Source: Cherax quadricarinatus
Taxonomy: Eukaryota; Arthropoda; Malacostraca; Decapoda; Parastacidae
Length of the DNA: 64,000 bases
Assembly: GCF_038502225.1 (NCBI RefSeq)
Contig: NC_091341.1
Span: 2,694,626-2,758,625 of the forward strand
Direction of reading: 5' to 3'
Part shown: positions 57,440-64,000 of the stretch, in pieces
Numbering within the stretch: the stretch's first letter is position 1
Layout: the number at the start of each line of letters is the position of its first letter
The notes under the pieces: generated by a model
What the model was told of the DNA's origin: nothing
What the model saw: only the letters and a program-made list of their open reading frames with translations
Databases searched by the model: none
Translations under genes and position numbers: made by a program

Positions 57440-57990
57440 TGTCTTTGGCATGAAAATATACACACAGATGCAGTATAATGCGATCCTTTATTGACTACGT
57501 TTCGCCCATATAGTGGGCGTTATCAAGTCACAAACATCAACCTGAGTAGAGAGTGCATAAGTATGCAGAGCATAGTGACGTGAAAGGTTAGGTGAAGAAT
57601 TCTAAGAAGAGGTTGGATATGAGAAAGATCTGTTCGGAATGGGCAAGTAGGTTTGTTGCTATGTAGGATAACGTTGAAAAAGTTTCCTGACAAGGGGTTC
57701 AGCTGTGTTGTAAATACCGTTGTTTTGGTTAAAATTGTAGGATGTACAAATGAGTGATGATTCCAAGATTCTGCGACTCTGAGTGTATTCTTCCCTGGCG
57801 ATGAATCTTGCGTCTCTGTAGTTGATTAAATGGTTATGGAAGTTTCGGTGTAAAACACAGATATTCCTCAAATCGGCCATTCTGCTTGCATATTGGTGTT
57901 CTGAAATACGTATTTGGAGGCCTCTAGAAATGCAATCAATATAGGATCGTATTATTCTGCATTTGTGCCTATTTTTCCATCGTGTCAATA
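57440..57990 (-). pseudogene. Old Penelope element, terminal copy A (GIY-YIG end and 3' UTR)
   Basis: Minus frame 57988-57659 gives RISEHQYASRMADLRNI, VLHRNFHNHLINYRDARFIA, RRILESSLI and NQNNGIYNTAEPLV, i.e. the end of a GIY-YIG domain with its His, Arg and Glu motifs. The 3' UTR extends to a hammerhead core at 57493-57529. Its upstream boundary near 57990 is a terminal-segment sequence (TTTTCCATCGTGTCAATATT), and a second diverged copy of the same 3' UTR and GIY-YIG end follows. Confidence 0.7.
57493..57529 (-). ncRNA. Hammerhead-ribozyme-like core, old Penelope family
   Basis: Minus strand: GAC, TTGATAA (57526-57520), helix II with GCCC/GGGC, GAAA, C, GTA triplet, GTC pairing with GAC. Box 1 is TTGATAA instead of CTGATGA, shared with the young Penelope family, so activity is less certain. 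Confidence 0.55.
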
Positions 57991-59649
57991 TTTTATACCA
58001 TTCATCTCCATATAGAGAGCATAGTGACGTGAAGGATCAGGTGAGGAATGTTGAATTTGACGGTTGAGAAGGGGTTGGATTTTCGAAGAACCGTCCCGGC
58101 ATGGGCCATTAGGCCTGTTACTGTGTAGGATTATGAGGAAGACGTTAACTGGCAAGAGATTCAGCTATGTTGTAAAAGCCGTTGTTCTTGCGTCTCTGTA
58201 GTTAATTAAATAGTGGAAGTTTCAGTGTAAAATATAGGCATCCCTCAAGTCGTCCATTCTGCTGGCGTATTGGTATTCCGAAATGCGTGTGTGGAGGTTT
58301 CAAAATGTTTCACCCACGCATAATTGGGTGCAGTTGTTGCAAGAGATTATGTATACCTCTGCAGATGATTGAACCTACTGGTGTCCTTTATTGGGACACC
58401 AGCAGGTTCAATCCACCAGTGGTGGATGTAGAAGTAGACACTTGGAATGTGGTACTGGAAAAAATGTTGGAGACGGGTTTGGCAACGGAATTAGTAGGAA
58501 GTACTATGTATTTTATCTCGGTAGTATCATGTCTTGGTGAATTGGAGATGCTGTATGCACGGCGTCTGTAATATCAGATGAAATGATGAGGACAGTGAAG
58601 CTTAGAAAATTTTTGTTCGATGAAAGAGCATTCTTCCTCAAGGAATTCAATACTGCAAATTCGGAGGACAGGAAGGAAGAAGCCTATGATCACGCCACGT
58701 TTAGTTTTGATATCGTGGTGTGAGAGTAGAAGTGGAGAACGTCTTGTTGGTTGATCGATTTTCGCTAGACTTTAAAACGAATCTCGATGTCAGCTTGCAG
58801 AGAAGAACAAGGAAAGTAAGAATGTCATCGACTTCTTTTAAAAAGCATTAACTGGATTGAGGTCTCGATTTGGTTGAGCTTGTGTTGAAGAGCAAGAACG
58901 TTGAAGCGTCTAGGAGTTATGAGGAGAATGTCGTCAACATAATGGAGCCGGATGACTGAAGAGGGAATAACAGAGGAAACCGATCGGCTTCTAGATGTTC
59001 CATGTGTAGCACTAAGTGGGAAACCCATGGACAATTCAGAAGTCCGTTGAAAAAGATAGTTTTCAAAGAGAAACAAGTGAAACCAACACACAGTTCAACA
59101 ATGTCGATGTATCGCTGGCTGGAACAGGAAGGTCGAGGGTTCCTTCAGTTTTCCGGCGCAGGAGATCAATGACTTATATTGTGGATACCTTAGTAAACAG
59201 GGATGTCACATCTAGGTTGGAGAGTTTCTTGTTCCTGACAATGTTGCAGATACAATTGAGATCACCAGGGCGTTTATGATATTCTCAACTGATAATGCTC
59301 AAGAGTTTAGATAGGTATTTAGCGTGAATCCCAGAGGATTAGGGGGCAGTACCTATTCCAGAGGAGATAGGTCTCGAAGGGAATTCTGGGTTGTTAGTTT
59401 TCGGCAGGCCGTACATTCTGGCAGGTCTGGGGTTGCTGGGGATGGTATGCAGAAGTGTCTTCCATTGTTCTGAGTTTTTTTAGAATGAGGCAAGTCTTGC
59501 GAAGAAAAGTTTTGGTTAGGTTGTACACTTAGTTTGTTGTGAGAGGCTTGTAAGTGTCTGGGTCATTTAGTTGATTGAGCATTTTGTTTCTGTATTCGTT
59601 AGTGTTGAAGATTACGATACTACCTCTTTTGTCAGCAGTAGTGACTTTG
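57991..59649 (-). pseudogene. Old Penelope element, RT and GIY-YIG part (copy B)
   Basis: Minus-strand pieces: KVTTADKRGSIVIFNT at 59649-59602 (cut by the nested element), RT region with FENYLFQRTSELSMGFPLSA (about 59075-59020), LHYVDDILLITPRRF (about 58955-58910, catalytic Asp pair), and the GIY-YIG start VYIISCNNCTQLCVGET (about 58355-58305). The 3' UTR of copy B at 57991-58190 is parallel to that of copy A. Frameshifts occur throughout. The same protein resumes at 63162. Confidence 0.75.
58367..58413. repeat. 20-bp hairpin with one mismatch
   Basis: GATTGAACCTACTGGTGTCC (58367-58386) and its inverted copy (58394-58413) enclose a 7-nt loop inside the GIY-YIG region of the old Penelope element. 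Confidence 0.85.
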
Positions 59650-59692
59650 TAAAGTAAAAGGACACAAGTGCAACTAATGTGACATTTATTGT

Positions 59693-59727
59693 GGCAACGT
59701 TTCGCTCTCCAGGAGCTTTATCAAGCC
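59693..59727 (-). ncRNA. Hammerhead-ribozyme-like core, left arm of young Penelope
   Basis: Exact inverted copy of the core at 63053-63087. Minus strand: GGC, TTGATAA, helix II hairpin GCTC/GAGC, GAAA, C, GTT, GCC. The helix I strands GGC and GCC pair. Confidence 0.55.
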
Positions 59728-60007
59728 ATTACAAACAATACATGGACACAGAGGGTATATAAAGGCTCAGAGTGAGGTGAATACTAGTGAGGTACCATTT
59801 CGATGTTCACTAGTGGTAGTAGTAGTAGTAGTAGTGGTAGTGACAAAAGTAATACAATATGGTAGAGCAATTAATTCGTACATGAGTAAAAGGATATAAA
59901 AGCTATTACTTGGGTAACATAAAAATAGGTTGGACAAATATAAACTGGAATGAGGCAGGTTGTTTCAGTGTTCACTCTCTGTGCTTTGTGTAGTATAACA
60001 GGAGAGA

Positions 60008-62197
60008 CTATGTGATGGCAGGGTTTACTGTTTTCAGGAGGATTCTTGCTAAGACTTCGGAGATGGTGAAGCTGCCGTTGTTTTGTTTAATTGTATTCGA
60101 AACAGCGATCAGTGCTGATTCAAGGCACTTGCGTGTGCGGAAATTAGTTTCTTTTATCACTAATTGGGCGTCTCTGAATTTCATAAGATGATTGGTGGAA
60201 TTTCGGTGTTGTACACAGGCGTTGTTTAAGTTGTCGTTCCTACATGCGTATATGTGTTCATTGAGGCGGGTGTCGAGGTTTCTTGCTGTTTCACCTACGT
60301 AGATCTTGTCACAGCCTCCACAGGGTATAGTGTAAACTCCTGCATTGACTGGTTCGTGGTGCTTGGGTTTTGTCCTGGTTAGATCCTTTATTGAAGTGGT
60401 AGAAGCGATGGCGACTCTGGTGTTAGCTTGTGAAAGTACTTTTGAGACGTTTAGTGCAACCTGGCTGTTGGGAAGAATTATAACTTTGTTGGGAGCGGTG
60501 TTGATGCGTGGAGAATTGATGATCTGAAGAGCTCTTTTCTTGCAGTCTTTGATGAAAAAAGAAGGAAATTGTAACTCAGTGAATGTTTGGTGAATGTAAG
60601 TACATTCCTCGTCAAGAAACTCAGGACTACAAATTCGGTATGCTCTTAGGAAAAACCCGATGATGATGCCTCTTTTGGTCTTGGTATCTTGACTGGAATA
60701 GAAGTGTGTGAGATCATTTTTATTGGTGGGTTTCCGATAAACTTGAAATCTTAGGTTGTTGTCTACTTTGTGAATGAGGACGTCGAGGAAAGGTAGCTTG
60801 TCATTGGACTCTTCTTCTAGTGTAAACTGAATCGCTGGTTCAACTGCGTTGAGCCTTGCCTGAAGATCCCGTACATCAAAACGTTTTGGAGTTATTACGA
60901 GGACATCGTCCACGTAACGTAACCAAGTGACGCTTGAAGGGATGATGTTGGCGAAGTGTTCGGACTCTAGGTGTTCCATGTATAAGTTGGCTAGGACGGC
61001 ACTTATTGGGGACCCCATTCCCATGCCGTAGGTTTGTTTGTAGAGCTTGTTATTGAAGGAAAAACAGTTGAAGTTAACACAGAGTTCAATCAAGTCAACA
61101 AAATCTCCGGGAGGTAAAGGAAGATTAAGGTCCTGGTTGACTTTACGTCGTAGAACCTCGATGGCTTTTTTGGTAGGTACTTTTGTGAAGAGGGAAGTCA
61201 CATCCAAACTGCTTAGTTTCTTGTTACGGATGGAGAGGTTACGGATGCGGTTGAGAAGGTCGCCTGAGTGTTTAAGATGAGCGGGGCTGATGGTCCCCAG
61301 AAGGCAGGAAAGATGTTTGGCAAGAACTCCGGCTAGTTTGTGTGGAGCACTGCCTATTCCTGACGTGATTGGTCTGAGAGGAATATTGTGTTTATGGGTC
61401 TTGGGTAAACCATACATGTGTGCTGGTTTAGGGTTGCTTGGTAACAAGTACAGAAGTTTCTTCCCTTCTCTAGTGCGTTTGAGTATTTGTCTGGTTTTGT
61501 ATAGAAAGTCTTTGGTGAGCGTCTCCCACTGTTGAGTGCTGATGGGTTCGTAAGTAGATTGATCATTCAAAAGGTCCATCATTTTAGTGTTGTAGTCACT
61601 GGTGTTGAGTATGACGACTCCACCTCCTTTGTCGGCGGTGGTGACGATAATGTTGGGGTCGTTGGCGAGGTCCTTAAGGGCAGTGATGTATCTTCTAGGA
61701 AGATTAGAAGAAGAAGGTTCACATAAAGCTGCAGTGAGAAGGCCCTGTATATAACCCTTCTGGAAGTTGCTGTCACTGTGTCTATGGTTCCTGGTAACAA
61801 GATTGAGTTGATAGTTAGGTTTGCGTATGTTGGTGGTAAATTTGAGTCCCAGACTCAGTGCTTGTTTCTCGTAGTCGGTTAAGGTGCGTGACGATAAGTT
61901 GTTTATCAGGGATTCGCGTCCCATTTCCTTCCATCGACTGTTAGTGCAGAGGTACTGAAGTTTGCGATTGAGTTTGATCTTCTGTTGGAGGTTAGCTGTG
62001 GTGACTGTGCTGAGAATATGCTCAGCAGTGTGTTGGTCAATCTGAAGATTGGCCCTCATATTCCTTGCAGTTTCAAAGGTTTCCTTAGCGATGTTAGAAA
62101 GTTCTTCGGCACATTCAGTTAAGTAAGCTTGGGTAGCTGGAGAGAATTTGTAGTCCTGAGTTTCTTGACGAGGAATGTACTTACATTCACCAAACAT
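60008..62197 (-). CDS. Penelope RT-GIY-YIG polyprotein, N-terminally chimeric (729 aa)
   Basis: One open frame. RT blocks: VTTADKGGGVVILNTSDYN (185-203), MYGLPKTHK (261-269), LRPITSGIGSAPHKLAG (274-290), SSLDVTSLFTKVP (329-341, catalytic Asp 332), YGMGMGSPISAVLANLYME (390-408), LRYVDDVLVITP (426-437, Asp pair) and PFLDVLIHK. The GIY-YIG endonuclease lies at about 619-715: AGVYTIPCGGC, IYVGETARNLDTRLNEH, CVQHRNSTNHL and CLESALIAV with its Glu. The protein copies its RNA using target DNA nicked by GIY-YIG. Residues 1-18 are encoded by the right inverted arm (antisense of residues about 523-540), so this Met is not the native start and the native N-terminus is lost. No stops or shifts occur. Confidence 0.9.
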   Translation of the reverse strand: MFGECKYIPRQETQDYKFSPATQAYLTECAEELSNIAKETFETARNMRANLQIDQHTAEHILSTVTTANLQQKIKLNRKLQYLCTNSRWKEMGRESLINNLSSRTLTDYEKQALSLGLKFTTNIRKPNYQLNLVTRNHRHSDSNFQKGYIQGLLTAALCEPSSSNLPRRYITALKDLANDPNIIVTTADKGGGVVILNTSDYNTKMMDLLNDQSTYEPISTQQWETLTKDFLYKTRQILKRTREGKKLLYLLPSNPKPAHMYGLPKTHKHNIPLRPITSGIGSAPHKLAGVLAKHLSCLLGTISPAHLKHSGDLLNRIRNLSIRNKKLSSLDVTSLFTKVPTKKAIEVLRRKVNQDLNLPLPPGDFVDLIELCVNFNCFSFNNKLYKQTYGMGMGSPISAVLANLYMEHLESEHFANIIPSSVTWLRYVDDVLVITPKRFDVRDLQARLNAVEPAIQFTLEEESNDKLPFLDVLIHKVDNNLRFQVYRKPTNKNDLTHFYSSQDTKTKRGIIIGFFLRAYRICSPEFLDEECTYIHQTFTELQFPSFFIKDCKKRALQIINSPRINTAPNKVIILPNSQVALNVSKVLSQANTRVAIASTTSIKDLTRTKPKHHEPVNAGVYTIPCGGCDKIYVGETARNLDTRLNEHIYACRNDNLNNACVQHRNSTNHLMKFRDAQLVIKETNFRTRKCLESALIAVSNTIKQNNGSFTISEVLARILLKTVNPAIT

Positions 62198-62772
62198 TCA
62201 CTGAGTTACAATTTCCTTCTTTTTTCATCAAAGACTGCAAGAAAAGAGCTCTTCAGATCATCAATTCTCCACGCATCAACACCGCTCCCAACAAAGTTAT
62301 AATTCTTCCCAACAGCCAGGTTGCACTAAACGTCTCAAAAGTACTTTCACAAGCTAACACCAGAGTCGCCATCGCTTCTACCACTTCAATAAAGGATCTA
62401 ACCAGGACAAAACCCAAGCACCACGAACCAGTCAATGCAGGAGTTTACACTATACCCTGTGGAGGCTGTGACAAGATCTACGTAGGTGAAACAGCAAGAA
62501 ACCTCGACACCCGCCTCAATGAACACATATACGCATGTAGGAACGACAACTTAAACAACGCCTGTGTACAACACCGAAATTCCACCAATCATCTTATGAA
62601 ATTCAGAGACGCCCAATTAGTGATAAAAGAAACTAATTTCCGCACACGCAAGTGCCTTGAATCAGCACTGATCGCTGTTTCGAATACAATTAAACAAAAC
62701 AACGGCAGCTTCACCATCTCCGAAGTCTTAGCAAGAATCCTCCTGAAAACAGTAAACCCTGCCATCACATAG
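62198..62772 (+). pseudogene. Inverted extra copy of the Penelope GIY-YIG coding end
   Basis: The plus frame, open without an ATG, encodes the last 180-plus residues of the polyprotein (KDCKKRALQI, AGVYTIPCGGC, IYVGETARNLDTRL) and stops at 62770-62772, the mirror of the stop at 60008-60010. It lacks RT and is part of the right inverted arm. Confidence 0.85.
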
Positions 62773-63052
62773 TCTCTCCTGTTATACTACACAAAGCACA
62801 GAGAGTGAACACTGAAACAACCTGCCTCATTCCAGTTTATATTTGTCCAACCTATTTTTATGTTACCCAAGTAATAGCTTTTATATCCTTTTACTCATGT
62901 ACGAATTAATTGCTCTACCATATTGTATTACTTTTGTCACTACCACTACTACTACTACTACTACCACTAGTGAACATCGAAATGGTACCTCACTAGTATT
63001 CACCTCACTCTGAGCCTTTATATACCCTCTGTGTCCATGTATTGTTTGTAAT

Positions 63053-63087
63053 GGCTTGATAAAGCTCCTGGAGAGCGAAACGTTGCC
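63053..63087 (+). ncRNA. Hammerhead-ribozyme-like core, right arm of young Penelope
   Basis: GGC (63053-63055), TTGATAA (63056-63062), helix II GCTC/GAGC with loop CTGGA, GAAA (63077-63080), C, GTT (63082-63084), GCC (63085-63087). Confidence 0.55.
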
Positions 63088-63161
63088 ACAATAAATGTCA
63101 CATTAGTTGCACTTGTGTCCTTTTACTTTACATATTGTCGGTAATTCTACCAACTTTATTA

Positions 63162-63720
63162 CAGTAGTGACTTTGATGCTAGTGTCGTCTGCTAAAGTTT
63201 TGAGGGCAGTGATGTAACGTCGGGGTTTTACCGGGGAGCTGTGTTAAGATGACCGCTGAAATGATGCCTTGAAAATACCTTTTCTGAAAGTCGGAGTCTT
63301 TCTGTGTGTAGTTTTGTGATTCCTGTACTTGACAGTGGAAGAGGTAATAAGTTTTCAATAATATCACGTCTTCCCAAATTTTTCTAATGACTATTTTCGC
63401 ACAGAGCTTGGAGTTTCCTAGTGATTCTGAGTTTCTGTTGAAGTTTGAACATTAGCTGTGGTGACTCAGTTGCGTATAATTTCGACGGCGCGCCTGTCCG
63501 CGTTACCTGGGAGTGCCTTGCCTATGTTCTGGTTTTGAAAAAAGCTTCTTTTGTTGCACTGGAGAAAGGAGGTTTAAGTTTGGCAGTTTCAAGTGGAGTA
63601 GATCTTGGTAAGACTATTTATTGGATACAGTCACGTAGAAAATTGCCTATTGCGAAGCAAGCAAGCTTTTTGAAGACGGTTAAGATATTCTCTGTGTGAA
63701 AGATCCATTTCTACTGCAGT
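63162..63720 (-). pseudogene. Old Penelope element, N-terminal part
   Basis: Minus strand reads RYITALKTLADDTSIKVTT up to the insertion point, preceded by FRKGIFKASFQRSS and, near 63470-63400, a VTTANVQTS block like the VTTANLQQK of the young element. It joins the copy B sequence ending at 59649. Frameshifts and stops are frequent. Confidence 0.7.
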
Positions 63721-63730
63721 GTTTGACACG

Positions 63731-63888
63731 ATGGAGATAAATGATATAAAATACCGACATGATGGAAAAGCAGACACGAATGCAGCATAATGCGATCCTT
63801 TGACAGTCTTTGTTAATATAGGATCCCATTATACTGCATTTGTGTCTATTTTTCCATCGTGTCGGTATTTTATATCATATATCTCCAT
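63731..63888. repeat. Inverted repeat, 69-bp arms, 20-nt spacer
   Basis: 63731-63799 and 63820-63888 pair with about nine mismatches (ATGGAGATAAATGATATAAA and its mirror). The sequence equals the terminal segment seen at 57440-57480 and 57950-58010. The hammerhead that should lie next to it is deleted at the centre. Confidence 0.8.
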
Positions 63889-64000
63889 GTCTCTGACATG
63901 GTGAGGTTAAGCGCGTCTCATTGTGGTGTAGCCAGCATTTTCTTTGTTTATTAATTAGGCATAAATATTTAAATAGCTTTTATTGTATTAGGCTAACATT
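63889..64000. other. No feature seen
   Basis: Short AT-rich end of the window. Confidence 0.5.

Larger units (their letters stand above)
59650..63161 (-). mobile_element. Young Penelope-like element with 989-bp inverted arms
   Basis: CAGTAGTGACTTTG is duplicated at 59636-59649 and 63162-63175, so the element is 59650-63161. Arms 59648-60636 and 62144-63132 are inverted and, where I compared them base by base, identical. The left arm is the 3' third of the element (end of RT linker, GIY-YIG, 3' UTR, hammerhead). The right arm is an inverted extra copy of that third, followed by 29 bp not found on the left. The body between the arms holds RT. Such partial inverted 5' copies are known for Penelope elements. 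The near-perfect arms imply recent insertion. Confidence 0.9.

Overview
The window looks like intergenic, repeat-dense DNA from a large animal genome. The repeat families suggest a decapod crustacean (crayfish, lobster or shrimp type). That is inference from repeats I recognise (the CR1 3' end with the motif AAGGAGGAACACTGCAGC, SINEs with AT-rich tails, abundant AT/AC microsatellites); no host gene is present to prove it. I see no convincing host protein-coding gene, rRNA or tRNA. Nearly everything readable is a retroelement, a remnant of one, or a tandem repeat.

Layout. 0-7.5 kb: a LINE scrap (-), an inverted-repeat-bounded element with an LTR-like core, a broken non-LTR retroelement (-) whose C-terminus resembles restriction-like-endonuclease elements and which sits between two (TA)n microsatellites, then a 351-bp terminal-inverted-repeat element. 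7.5-12.9 kb: a 552-bp tandem duplication leading into a nearly intact two-ORF LINE (+), called LINE-A here. 12.9-19.5 kb: three SINE copies, decayed LINE pieces (-) and a 727-bp palindromic Penelope-derived insertion with a 16-bp target duplication. 20.2-26.8 kb: four tandem arrays (40, 18, 31 and about 28 bp units). 29.5-32.3 kb: a decayed copy of a cysteine-rich multicopy gene family, a LINE RT scrap and another 18-bp array. 34.6-40.8 kb: four LINE-A copies, all on +, joined head to tail through (AC)n tracts. 41.5-51.7 kb: an 18-bp array, a decayed Penelope element (+), LINE scraps, a 23-bp array, a fold-back element and an approximately 54-bp array with CCA runs. 53.0-57.0 kb: a CR1 element (-) with an intact 978-aa endonuclease/reverse transcriptase ORF and an esterase-type ORF1. 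57.4-63.9 kb: an old Penelope element (-) interrupted by a young one with 989-bp inverted arms.

How the parts relate. The elements form a layered record. The young Penelope element (GIY-YIG plus RT in one 729-codon frame) landed inside the TTADK codons of an older Penelope copy, leaving a 14-bp target duplication. Penelope ends here carry hammerhead-ribozyme-like cores whose first helix changes in a compensatory way between families (GGA/TCC, GGC/GCC, GAC/GTC). LINE-A copies start directly after (AC)n and end in (AC)n, which suggests microsatellite-directed insertion. Many open frames in the 20-27 kb and 49.8-50.6 kb arrays are artefacts of stop-poor repeat units. All family calls come from motif reading only; no database search was run.
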